The translations under genes were made by a program, and so were the position numbers. A stretch of DNA of 64,000 nucleotides, from the NCBI RefSeq assembly GCF_000764305.2, contig NW_025941543.1, positions 1 through 64,000 on the forward strand, given 5' to 3'. The notes beneath the pieces were generated by a model. The model did not search any database, was not told the DNA's origin, and saw nothing but the letters and a program-made list of their open reading frames with translations. Origin of the DNA: Hyalella azteca. Its lineage: Eukaryota; Arthropoda; Malacostraca; Amphipoda; Hyalellidae. This document shows, piece by piece, positions 11,286 to 21,385 of this stretch. Each line of letters begins with the position of its first letter. The first letter of the stretch is position 1.

Positions 11286-12327
11286 TCCTGACTGTCACAG
11301 GGATAAGACGGAAGGCGTAAGACTGGCCGAGCTTAACAGACTGGAACAGAACTGTCTTGCATAACCGGACACACTGCTCAGTTGCCGACACATTCTATGT
11401 GTACTCATCGATATTGTTGCTTGTGTAACGTGAAGAATGCAACACAGGAAGTGTTTGTATGAATATTATTCATGGCAATAGATTTCGGCCAAACGAATAA
11501 CAAAAATTACGAGTTTAACAAGCAGCTTTCCGGCCATCAGTCGCGCGGACATATATAAAGAGATGATGTCTAAAGGCATCCTTTGTATAGGAAAACAATA
11601 TTGAGAGCTTTGTCATAGGTGTGTGGCAGAGATGAACATAATCAAACGGTTGTAGCTGTTCAGTGATGTAGTACCATTAACTTTGTCGCCTCGTAACATT
11701 AACAAATACCTAATTTTCGAAGCTATAAGCTTGCTTATTTCTAAATCAGAATCTAAATCAGAACCTTAATATTTTCCCAATAAATGGCATCTTAAATATC
11801 CTCTTAAAATTTCCGCGTAACGTCAAAACATTTCTAGGAGAGTGCTAGACTGAAAGTAAACCGAGACAGTGACACAAACTTCGACTTGATCTATAAATGA
11901 TAATTTCATACGTATTCATTTTGAAGTTATTGCATTTGTTTCTCTAGGATAACAGTGACTTCTGAATGGCCCGCATGTCATTTCTGGGACTATCAACCAA
12001 CACCTAATTTATTAATTGCGAGTTGCTTCTTGCCTGTTGAAGTGAATAATTTTCCTAATTTATTAATCGGATTTATAGTCATATATTGAGATATTTTGAG
12101 CAATAGGTATTACTGTTTTACCATCTTGTACTCTTCAAAGTTTGTGCAACTGCATAGCATAATTTTTGGAACTTGTTTCCTTACACATTTTGAACGTCTG
12201 GTTTCTCGAGCGTTGGGACGTCTCGACGTCTTGGGATAAGTTCAAAAATAAAAGTTGGTTTATATTGTATGTCTCTGTATTGAAGTCTAACACTAAATTG
12301 TAACGTTATTTTTAACTAAATAGTAAC

Positions 12328-12490
12328 GCTGACACTCGTGTGGCGGGAGTGGCTGGCACTCGTGTGGCGGGAGTGGCTGACACTCGTGTGGCGGGAGTGG
12401 CTGACACTCGTGTGGCGGGAGTGGCTGACACTCGTGTAGCGGGAGTGGCTGACACTCGTGTGAAGGGAGTGGCTGACACTCGTAGTCGGG
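12328..12490 (+). repeat. 24-bp minisatellite, about six copies
   Basis: Unit GCTGACACTCGTGTGGCGGG plus AGTG. The open frames across it (12293-12586 and others) are repeat artefacts. Confidence 0.9.
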
Positions 12491-12675
12491 CAGATTTATG
12501 ATTAAAGCGAAAAGCACACAACACACGAATTTTGGAAATTTGATGGTGAACGTACAGCCCGACCCACGTTTTTTGGGGCGAGCCACAATTTATTTTCTAC
12601 TTTTTAGTCCACAAGAATAACGTGTTTTTTTAAGTTTTTTTAAAGTATTTTATTTTCTCCTTTTTAGTCCGTTGC
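12485..12675 (+). mobile_element. Half copy of the foldback element
   Basis: Carries the same centre (inverted relative to 56 kb) and the right arm (CACGTTTTTTGGGGCGAGCC, TTTTTAGTCCACAAGAA). The other arm is replaced by the 24-bp minisatellite at 12328-12485. Confidence 0.78.
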
Positions 12676-13404
12676 TACACATGAAAAACGTTGTTGCAGC
12701 CAATTTACTTGACTTGACGTACGTATCGATGATACGCAGCGTAAGCGCCTGCTCGTCTATAACGTCAGCACCCGCACGTCATACTATATATATACTATTT
12801 ATATATACTTTACTCAATTAAGCTAATTTAGGTCTCTAATTGCTAGTTTTTATGATTGTATCTGAAATTGTTAGGCGAAAATAGCCTGCATGCCGAATTT
12901 CAGATCTTTAGAGCAATCAGAAGTGGCCGGGCTAATTTTCGTTGTCAATGTTAACAACAAACAAACAAACAAACAAACGCGAAGCTAAGCTAAGAAAAAC
13001 GTGTTAAAAACGTGTTAATTACTTAGGGACTTTATTAATGATGCATGTATATCGCATCTATATCAAATTATGGTAGATCTATATATTAAAGTATTTTAAT
13101 CTATACTAAATTTACAAAAAAAGTATTGCAAATTATAGCAAATCAATAAAAAATTATATCCAATTTTCAAAGGCTCCACGTGTGTAAGAAAATCTAGTTG
13201 TAAATACTTACATGGGAAGACATGAGAATATAAGATTTCCACGTCTGTGTTACCGTGCTAACCTCAGTATATACTCAGCATAGCAGAACCAAACAACTAT
13301 ACTAATGACTTACGCAAAGTTTGCGATTAAATACTAAAATATGAAAAAAAAATTAGATCAGTACTCACTGCAGTGAGTGACAGAGAGCGCATTTTCTCGT
13401 CCAT

Positions 13405-13441
13405 CCGTCCGTGAAGTCACGGACGGACGGACGGACGGACA
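13405..13441 (+). repeat. CGGA simple repeat with inverted flank
   Basis: (CGGA)n at about 13420-13440, preceded by TCCGTCCGTG, so it can pair with itself. TTTTCTCGTC / GACGAGC and GAGAAAATGCGCT further out extend the symmetry. Confidence 0.65.
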
Positions 13442-14458
13442 TGACGAGCACACTAGCGCCTTTTTTCATAATTGAGAAAATGCGCTAAAAAGAAGTCCTT
13501 GGGTTAAAGTTTACATTTAGATTATGTCCCGGCCACGCAAACAAGAGGGTAGCTCCAGGTCATAACCCTATCAACGATAGCATTTATTGACCAGATAACC
13601 CTTGAAATTAATGCTTGTTTCCTTCATTAAGGAAATAAAAACTGAAAATGTGCAAGAATTAAAGAGTAAAATGTAGCCAGTGAAAACGCGGCGAAAAAAT
13701 TTAGAGGACTATAAAAGCACCGAAAATGACATGAAATGAAAAAATTAAAAATAAAGAATCGGGTAAAGATACAAAAGTAAAATACGGTTATGAATATAGT
13801 GAAAACACAATGCAGACAAAGAATAACAAAATGAGTAAAAGTGGAAAAATTGCAATCAGAAGTACAAATAAAATTATTTTTCAGTAAATACAAAAAATAG
13901 TGCTTCAAACAGATACAAATATGACATATGGCAATGTGACAGAAAAGAACCTCCAAATTTATAAAAATCGTGAATTAATATCACAAAAGCAAGAATTTAA
14001 TATCCGAATTTATGTAAAATGTAAATTATTATCGTTATTAAAGCAAGATACGCATGTGCTGCACGGCGTGCGTACGGCGCACTAATCTTGTGAGCGTTCA
14101 CTGCTTATCGTGCGTGCGCTCCGTTATCTCCACTAATTGCCAACTCGTCCCTACGAACTGCTGGCCAATCCAGAGAGAAATTAGCGCCGCTGGTCTGACC
14201 TGAGGTCGTCGGATTCTCGAAGTCCACTAAACTGCTATAGATATTCTTTCAATTAATTTATTTTTGATACCATTAATATATTCTACTAATTATTTGCGAA
14301 ATTAACACGGCAGAAAAATATCAATATGCTCGTAATATGCTGGCCGCATGCCACATTTCCCTGCACGTACAAGTCTGATTTATGATTTTATTATATTAAC
14401 ATAACGGCGCGAGGCATGTCATAGCTTTCAACAATACGGTACACACCTCTCTACAACG

Positions 14459-14692
14459 TCAGTGCAGCGTGAGGTCACGGCAGTACAGCGTGAGGTCACG
14501 GCAGTGCAGCGTGAGGTCACGGCAGTGCAGCGTGAGGTCACGGCAGTGCAGTGTGAGGTCACGGCAGTGCAGCGTGAGGTCACGGCAGTGCAGCGTGAGG
14601 TCACGGCAGTGCAGCGTGAGGTCACGGCAGTGCCGCGTGAGGTCACGGCAGTGCCGCGTGAGGTCACGGCAGTGCCGCGTGAGGTCACATGA
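14459..14692 (+). repeat. 21-bp minisatellite with AGGTCA half-sites, about 11 copies
   Basis: Unit CAGCGTGAGGTCACGGCAGT plus G. Each unit contains AGGTCA, the core half-site of nuclear receptors, spaced 21 bp apart. Ends about 120 bp before exon 1 of the secreted proline-rich gene. Frames across it are artefacts. Confidence 0.92.
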
Positions 14693-14813
14693 CCTCCACT
14701 GCGGTGCAGTGACATGTGACGGCACGCACTGCAGGTGCACGGCAATGCAGTGGTCGTGTGCAGTGTAGAGGCGAGCACTGCGTCGGGAGGAGCTGCGTCT
14801 TAAGAGTGCAGTC

Positions 14814-14834
14814 ATGCTGACTCGTCGGGTCTTG
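14814..14834 (+). CDS. Exon 1 of secreted proline-rich protein gene
   Basis: Seven codons, ATG through TTG, followed by an excellent donor GTGAGTAC. Joining to exon 2 in phase 0 builds a textbook signal peptide with an Arg-Arg n-region. A 21-bp minisatellite ends about 120 bp upstream, in the probable promoter or 5' UTR. Confidence 0.65.
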
Positions 14835-17800
14835 GTGAGTACTATGATTATGATCACAGATCAGTGAATAAAAACTCAAATGTTTGATTAACTGGCTGAC
14901 GTCGTAAGTCATGTTAGCGATGAATATTTCAATTAATTATTTTCAGTGCAGGCGCGCCATCCTATCACGTATATAATCATGTAAATTGATAAAGTTTTAT
15001 AAGATATGAATCTAGGAATAGAGAAAGCTGAAAAAATCTATAACTCACATCGATCAGACAACGAGAGTCTATTCGCATTAATTCGTGTTATAAAAATTTT
15101 ACAATTTCTGGGGTAACAGCGGAGACGACAAAAACGCTTACATGAGCGCCATTTATTATTTAAACACTCACTAGTCAATTCAGATAACAATCTTAAGATG
15201 AACTGTTATCCTCGAAAAAAAAATATCCAATTATCCAAATTTATAAGATTTGAAATGCATTGTGATTCCTTTTGAGACTCGGTCTTGGATACATATGATT
15301 TCAGATAATACTTTATTCGTTTTGAGACGCAGTCTTTGATGTATTAGATTTAAGATACATCCTCATTCCCTTTAAGACACATTCCTCGGTAAAGAAAATC
15401 GTGATGTGTCGTTATTTCATTTAAGACGCAGTCCAAGATAGATGAAATTAAAAATATATCGTAATCCCTTTCGAGAGTCAATCGTTGATGTATACGATTT
15501 GAGATTCATCGCGTTTCCTTTGAGACTCAGTCATTCATGTATAAGATTTGAAATATATCTCGTTTCCTTTTAAGAATCAGTCATTGATATTAAGATTTGA
15601 AATTTGAGACTTTTTGAGACTTAATGGTTGCAAAAGTTAATATACGTAGTTAATACATACAATGTATATAGTATCGTAGTTAATATATAGAAGTAGTTAG
15701 TTAGTTAATATATAGTAGTACTACTACTATATATAGTAGTAGTTATTTGATAGTAGTTAGTTAATATATACAAGATATACAGATACATCGCACTTCGTTA
15801 GAGATTTTCAGTCATTTTGTCCAATTTCCGATCTTTTGTGATTTAATTGATGGGTTATATCTCTGCCAACGTGGTAATGCTGCAATTTGTATATGTATGG
15901 TATGTTTTTAATGTATCAGTGTTGGTTGTATAGTAAACAGAAACGAGTAAGATTCACCGACATGAGTAAGATTCACCGACATGAGCAAGATTCACCGACA
16001 TGAGTAAGATTCACCGACATGAGCAAGATTCACCGACATGAGTAAGATTCACCGACATGAGTAACATTCACCGACATGAGTAAGATTCACCGACATGAGT
16101 AAGATTCACCGACATGAGCAAGATTCATCCATATGCTTTAATGCAAGGCCTGCGACATATACTCAATGCAGCGTAACACACGCCAAGGCTGTCACACTCT
16201 CTGCACCAGCACGCCACTCATGTGGAGAGTGTTGGTGCATCTTCATCCGCACCTCATTTCTTCATCCGCGCCTCATTTCTTCATCCGCACCTCATTTCTT
16301 CATCCGCACCTCATTTCTTCCATCGTAAACGACTTTTGCACGTCATGAATTTCATACATAAAAAAGCTGTGCTCAGGAAATAACAATGATTGAGCGACAT
16401 TTTTCTAGCTGTGGATTAAGCGATTCAATCGCAAGTGGTGATAACCAGAAAATATTGCTATTTTGCTTGCAAATTTCGACAAAGTTAAAGCTGGAACACT
16501 TAATTTATGACCTTCAAATTTGCTTTTCATGGAAAATTTACAGCAGCAAATGTTTTATTTCATACATGAGAATGATCAAAAGATGACAGATAATACATAA
16601 CTGACGCAGAGCTAACATCTTTCTTGTCTGGCACAGAAATGGTTGCTAGCGACCCTGGCCGCAAGTATCATAGCCAGCGCGCACGCCAGTGACTCTTCAA
16701 GCTTAGAGAGCCCGAGTGCAGCGGCAGTCAATCCAACGCCATCAAATCCATTGGCAAGACTAGAAAAGTTGCGGAAAAAACGAATGAGAAAAAAACTAGA
16801 TGCGGACGAACCTCATGATATTTCTGAGACACGCCCATTTCAAAACGAAAAACGTCTTCTAAACAAACGAAAAGGGGGGTTTAGAGATCATAAATCACAC
16901 GAGTCCCCCAACGATATCAACGAACGACCTCTCGGAATTGAGGGACAGGCTGAAACTTATCCTCTAACCGATGTGGCTTTTGGAAAAACAGAAAACATTG
17001 ACGAACTACCGAACGATGATTTGCTTCTAAAATCTGATTTATCGCAGTCTTCTGATCGACGACGCAGGCTAAAGTTCAGAGGAGTTTCGAGTCACGAACG
17101 AACAGATGGAAGAAAAGGAACTGTGTCTGTTCAACCTATCGTAGACCCGCACAACAGAAAACGGCCACTCACGCATCGACGGTCTACAAAACCGAACTTG
17201 CAATCCCATTCAGTGTCTCCAGTACCGACCCGACCACAACGTAAACGAAGGATTGTGCGTAAGAAAGAATCAGTAACCGAGGAACTACACCCCAATGTTG
17301 GCGTAAACTCGCATCGACTGCTGCTCGAAGGTTTGGAAGAAGAGCTGCGTGCTGAGCACGGAGCACCGACGAGGTCCACTTGGCATCACTCGACGCCGGC
17401 GGCAACTCTGACTGCTCCTCAGTTGGTTACCTTGCCCTTTGTTGAACAAGACTTTGCGCCTTTCGAGAAATCGTTTTCAGGAGCAAGTGATCTGCATTTC
17501 CACCCTCTGCTTTCTTCCATTTCACCACTCCCTCATCCGGTGAATGACTTTTTTCCGAGGCATGGGCCCCACTTGAGCAACCCGGTCCTCGTTCCTTCGG
17601 CCAAGGTAACAATCAGATTAATTTACGCAACGTATACTAGAGGGTTTGCTATTTAATAAGTAATACTCGTATATGTATAATATACCTGAATCAGTGGCCC
17701 AGTGATTAAAGTTCAGAGTACCAAGATTGGAGCAGAGAGGCGCGGGGTCGATCCCATGCAGCTCTGTGCGCCAGTTTCTGGCCAGAATCGGCAAGGAGGC

Positions 17801-19187
17801 CGGGCGGTTAAGCACAGCAGAATTGTAGCAGTGAGTTGCGAGTTCGAAACCGCAAAATGCTCTGAATGTTCTGTGATGTTGAGAATCGGCGACAGGCCTA
17901 CGGCCTAAAAAACGCCGAAACCGCAATTATTATTATTATTATTATTATTATTATAGTGGTTAAAGTTTAGAGTACCAAGATTGGAGCAGACAGGTGCGGG
18001 TTCGATCCCAGCTCTGTGCGCCAGTTTCTGGTCAGAATCGGCAAGGAGGCCGGGCGGTTAAGTGAAGCAGAATTGGAGCAATGAGTTGCGTGTTCGAGAC
18101 CGCAACAAGCCGTGAATATTCTGCGATGTTAAGAATTGGCGACAAGCCTACGGCCAATTAAACGCTGAAACCGCTATTATTATTATAAGATAATAAATTT
18201 AGCTCAACTTTGTCGTCGATCTTTTTAGTAGAGTAAACCAGGGACGTCACTAGATTTTACCACTTTTTCATGATCTTATTCGAAATAATTTATGTGCTTT
18301 ACAATATTTTAGGCGGCTGAAGCCTACTAAAATAGGCGCAGTGACACCTCCAGATTAAACTGATATTTAATTCCTCCCCCTGGCAGTCTTTGTCACCACC
18401 GCTTCCATCGGGAAGTACACCTGGTCACGGCCCACCTCCGCCTCCTCCACTCCCTCCAGCTGTTCCCCTTCATCCCCCAGGCCTTCCCCTACCTCCTCCA
18501 GGTTTGCCAGGGAAACGTACTCCCCCTCCTCTGTTCCGGCACCACACGGAGATCAAGCAGCTGTCGGGGGGCAAGAGTCTACAGAAGCCTGCACCCGAGC
18601 ACTACTACGACGACCGCGGCAAGGAGAAGGCTAAGAAATTATTCAACGAAAAATATCCGAGATTCAAACCAATAAGAGTCAAGAAAAAGCGAGGAAAATC
18701 TTCTTTCAACGGCAAGGTGAGTTTTATGCGTGAACGATTTGATGCGTTAGGTTCATTTTTGGAGTTAGGGATTTGTGTGTTCAGATCGTTGGTCGATTGG
18801 GGATAATATTGAGCATCAAGTCTTCAGAGATAATAAATTACGGCATTTCTCAATATTGAGATGTAATATTTATATTATCTTTCTTAGAATCGGTGTTTCA
18901 TCCACCCGCTGGCAAGGGACTTACCAAGAAGTTCCAGGTGCCATCCGCACAGAAGCGGGAAATCCAGAAGTTCGAGGAAACAAAAACTGAGAAAATCGTT
19001 CCCCTTCCCCGGAGCTCCGCCGGTACCATTGCCCCATGCCCTAGTACCAGGACACCACAGGGCCCATGGGTACGTGAGTGTGTACGCCGCCGTACCCAAT
19101 GACCTCTTTCCCATTCACAGCCGCGAGTTCCGAGCAAAACATTCAGAATATTGGAAATCTTTTTACGGTCGCGCTAATCGATACTAA
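14814..19187 (+). CDS. Secreted proline-rich basic protein gene, four exons, unknown family
   Basis: Exons 14814-14834, 16637-17605, 18387-18716 and 18888-19187 are joined in phase 0 with GT-AG introns, giving about 539 residues. The signal peptide is split between exons 1 and 2: MLTRRVL then KWLLATLAASIIASAHA, with likely cleavage before SDSSS. Exon 2 encodes a charged, Lys/Arg-rich chain. Exon 3 starts with a proline-rich stretch (six consecutive Pro near its codon 16) and then a basic segment around EHYYDDRGKEKAKKLF. Exon 4 ends with a Tyr/His-rich tail, YWKSFYGRANRY. Polyadenylation signal AATAAA is at 19312-19317. Two SINEs sit in intron 2 and minisatellites in intron 1 and just upstream. 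I recognise no family. The split signal peptide and the head-to-head neighbour (gene at 4582-10402) suggest an extracellular or cuticular role, which is inference. Exon 4 has a frame problem described in its own entry. Confidence 0.75.
15250..15625 (+). repeat. Diverged tandem repeat, about 60-bp period, six copies
   Basis: Units contain TTCCTTTTGAGACTCAGTC, then TTGATGTAT and GATTTGAGAT. In intron 1 of the secreted proline-rich gene. Confidence 0.78.
15944..16127 (+). repeat. 19-bp minisatellite, about ten copies
   Basis: Unit GAGTAAGATTCACCGACAT with few substitutions (GAGCAAG variants). In intron 1 of the secreted proline-rich gene. Confidence 0.92.
16238..16322 (+). repeat. 19-bp minisatellite, four copies
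   Basis: Unit CTTCATCCGCACCTCATTT. In the same intron, about 320 bp before the exon 2 acceptor. Confidence 0.9.
16637..17605 (+). CDS. Exon 2 of secreted proline-rich protein gene
   Basis: Acceptor TTGTCTGGCACAG, then 323 codons open in one frame, then donor AAG/GTAACA. The first 17 codons complete the signal peptide. The rest is rich in Lys, Arg, Ser and Pro with basic clusters such as KLRKKRMRKK and RKRRIVRKKE. Confidence 0.82.
17693..17954 (+). mobile_element. tRNA-type SINE, copy 1
   Basis: The head resembles a tRNA promoter: box A-like TGGCCCAGTGATTAA and box B-like GGGGTCGATCCC. A body follows, then a conserved tail GAATCGGCGACAGGCC and an (ATT)n end. Located in intron 2 of the secreted proline-rich gene, directly followed by copy 2. 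Confidence 0.85.
17955..18188 (+). mobile_element. tRNA-type SINE, copy 2
   Basis: Lacks the first bases of the head but keeps box B (GGTTCGATCCC), the body and a tail ending in ATT repeats. It begins inside the (ATT)n tail of copy 1, as if inserted or duplicated there. Confidence 0.83.
18387..18716 (+). CDS. Exon 3 of secreted proline-rich protein gene
   Basis: Pyrimidine-rich acceptor CCCCCTGGCAG, 110 codons, donor AAG/GTGAGT. It encodes a Pro-rich segment followed by a Lys-rich segment ending KKKRGKSSFNGK. Phase 0 at both ends. Confidence 0.8.
18888..19187 (+). CDS. Exon 4 of secreted proline-rich protein gene, with apparent paired frameshifts
   Basis: Following acceptor TTCTTAG, the phase-0 frame is open to TAA at 19185-19187. 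Its first half, however, reads as Arg/Ser-rich text, while the frame offset by two gives natural-looking coding sequence there (FHPPAGKGLTKKFQVPSAQK and so on) up to about 19000. From the C run at 19001-19004 the phase-0 frame becomes the natural one (FPGAPPVPLPHALV and on to the C-terminus). One G missing at the acceptor and one extra C in that run would reconcile both halves, which suggests sequence errors or a recent change. A weaker alternative donor near 18727 would also give the other starting phase. Confidence 0.6.
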   Translation, partial: NRCFIHPLARDLPRSSRCHPHRSGKSRSSRKQKLRKSFPFPGAPPVPLPHALVPGHHRAHGYVSVYAAVPNDLFPIHSREFRAKHSEYWKSFYGRANRY

Positions 19188-19311
19188 CGATTCATTCCTT
19201 TGAGATGCAAAAACCATCCAAATTAAAAACTAATTCGTCTATGACTTTGTACACTGTTGCATACGATCCACACAAACACGATGGTTTGTGCGGATAAAAC
19301 GAGAAAAGAAA

Positions 19312-19317
19312 AATAAA
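19312..19317 (+). terminator. Polyadenylation signal of the secreted proline-rich gene
   Basis: Canonical AATAAA 125 nt after the stop codon, on the gene's strand. Assigned by position only. Confidence 0.5.
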
Positions 19318-20620
19318 TTGCCGGATATATCTATAGCATGTGTATTATTTATTTATTATTTTTTTGCATTCCATAATGAATTCATTAAACAGACTTTCCT
19401 CCTCTGCACTGAGTTCTTACTTAAGGCTTTAGCATCAAAAGGCAACAACACATACCATGGGTTCAAATCGAACGAAGCATTAGAATTTAAACGTTATTAC
19501 TCTACATAAATAATTCAATATAAATGACTGTATGTAGCTTTTTTCCCATCGCATCACAGAATGCTAGTAGTCATTTGTTCATTCACGCGTTAAACGTTCT
19601 GCTGTCATTGGCACGAGTTCAGAGTCCCTTAAAATTTTTCATTTTGCTGAGTGCAAAATCCATCAGTCCCTTGGCAGCGCAGCTCTAAACTCGAAACTAA
19701 CCTAAAAAGTGCTTACATAATTTTTGGGAAAGAGGATTTTATCTATCAGGAGCCGGGACCCAATTTGAACTATTATCATAAGATGGCTCTTGTAGCTTAA
19801 AATATTAGCCATTTATATGAATGTACGCCGCTTCGTTAAAATTAATTGACTTCTGTAAAATAGACAGTGGATAAGCTCTCAGTAAGGATCGGCGAGGCGC
19901 TGTAAATTAACATCCCGCTGCAATAACTCGATTAATGAATGTTCATTTCCATCAGCCCAAGGTAGAGGTTAAGGAAACGCAGCTAAATGAGATTTAACTT
20001 ATTATTTGCAGCTAAGTATAGCAGTGCTGCGCTGAATTCGAAACTAACCTGTTGAGGAAAATAGCACCAAAAATTACAAGTCTTCTACGACTCTCAAGGA
20101 ACGAGGCCATTGATCGCGTTCGGGGATGGAAAATTTCTGCGAAGCCGATCATATCGAGTAAATGTATTTGATTACTGCGTTACTTGAGCAAAACTGAGAG
20201 CCCCGGCTCGCCTGGTCGAACGGACGCCTGAGCTACGAGCTCAAAAGCGCCACTTGTCATCGCAACGCCAAGGCAATTTACCTTCCGTAGCACCAACTCA
20301 GTAAAGGCGTAGCGGTATCACACTGCAGCATATAGAAGCTCTCTCACTACGTAAGTCACAGCCTCGTCATCACGAATGATTTCAGTCGTCATTAATGTCT
20401 CCAATCAAACTCATCACACAAGAGGAAGAAGGTCCCAAGGCTAGCCGGTAGGAGCAACCGAAAAAGAAGCAGCGTCAGCATCTCAGTGAGACGAAGAAGG
20501 AAAAATAAGGATGAGTAGAAACAGCAACGAAGACACTAGTACAGGAGGTTGCCCACGAAACAGAGAACGGATAATTTCAGAGAATTTCCCGTCTACAGGC
20601 AGGGTGGGCAGGGTGGGCAG

Positions 20621-20870
20621 GGTGGCCTAGTGGTTAAAGTTCAGCAGAGTATCAGGATTGGAGCAGAGAGGCGCGGGTTCGATCCCAGATCTGTGCGCCA
20701 GTTTCTGGTCAGAATCGGCGAGGAGGCCGGGCGGTTAAGCACAGCAGAATTTGAATCAGTGAGTTGCGAGTTCGAGACCGCAACAAGCTGTGAATGTTCT
20801 GCGATGTTAAGAATCGGCGACAGGCCTACGGCCTAATAAACGCTGAAACCGCTATTATTATTATTATTAC
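20621..20870 (+). mobile_element. tRNA-type SINE, copy 3 (best full-length copy)
   Basis: Intact box A (GGCCTAGTGGTTAAAG), box B (GGTTCGATCCC), body, tail AATCGGCGACAGGCCTACGG and (ATT)n end. Preceded by three GGGTGGGCA-type repeats. Confidence 0.87.
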
Positions 20871-21084
20871 ATAAAAACTTAATCACACAACTGCCGCGCC
20901 TACATAACAACTCACAACGCAACGAAGACCCCGTAATCAGACACCGCAAGCTCTTTGGAGTGATGAAAGCGAGGGCTCTCAGGAGTAATGCTCCCATGAG
21001 CGGGAAATTTCATCAGACTCCTGACGGTTATGACACGCGTAGAAGAACCTGAGAGGCGACCTCTCAACGACATCACGCAGTCTT

Positions 21085-21385
21085 ACTTAAACCCATACCG
21101 CCAACACGCAGTAAGTCTTACCTAAACACACACCGCCAACACGCAGTCACAGTCTTACCTACACATAAGCCGCCAACACGCAGTCACAGTCTTACCTACA
21201 CATAAGCCGCCAACACGCAGTCACAGTCTTACCTACACATAAGCCGCCAACACGCAGTAAGTCTTACCTAAACACACACCGCCAACACGCAGTAAGTCTT
21301 ACCTAAACACACACCGCCAACACGCAGTCACAGTCTTACCTACACATGAGCCGCCAACACGCAGTAAGTCTTACCTCAACCCATA
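21085..21385 (+). repeat. Tandem repeat of about 35 bp, eight copies
   Basis: Units of CCGCCAACACGCAGTNA plus AGTCTTACCTA and ACACA. Two unit types (CACAGTCTTACC and AAGTCTTACC) alternate, a higher-order pattern. Confidence 0.88.

Larger units (their letters stand above)
11290..14458. other. Intergenic region between the two secreted-protein genes
   Basis: Apart from the 24-bp minisatellite, the half foldback element, the (CAAA)n tail at about 12955-12980 and the CGGA hairpin, I see only AT-rich unique sequence. Promoters of both divergent genes should lie near 10.4-10.5 kb and 14.3-14.8 kb, but I cannot point to their elements. Confidence 0.5.

Noticed and set aside
12293..12586. ORF with a hydrophobic stretch (VCCVLFALIINL) that could be a small secreted repeat protein
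   Set aside because: The hydrophobic part is the centre of the foldback element, also present at 56 kb, and the rest is the minisatellite.
14428..14912. Open frames on both strands across the 21-bp array
   Set aside because: Repeat length is a multiple of three and all frames are open on both strands; products are pure repeats with no start context or splice support.
15944..16322. Regularly spaced short repeats that might suggest a CRISPR array
   Set aside because: Head-to-tail minisatellites without unique spacers, in a eukaryotic intron.
17693..17780. tRNA gene-like sequence
   Set aside because: Only boxes A and B match; no acceptor or anticodon stem can be folded, and the unit recurs with a SINE body and ATT tail.
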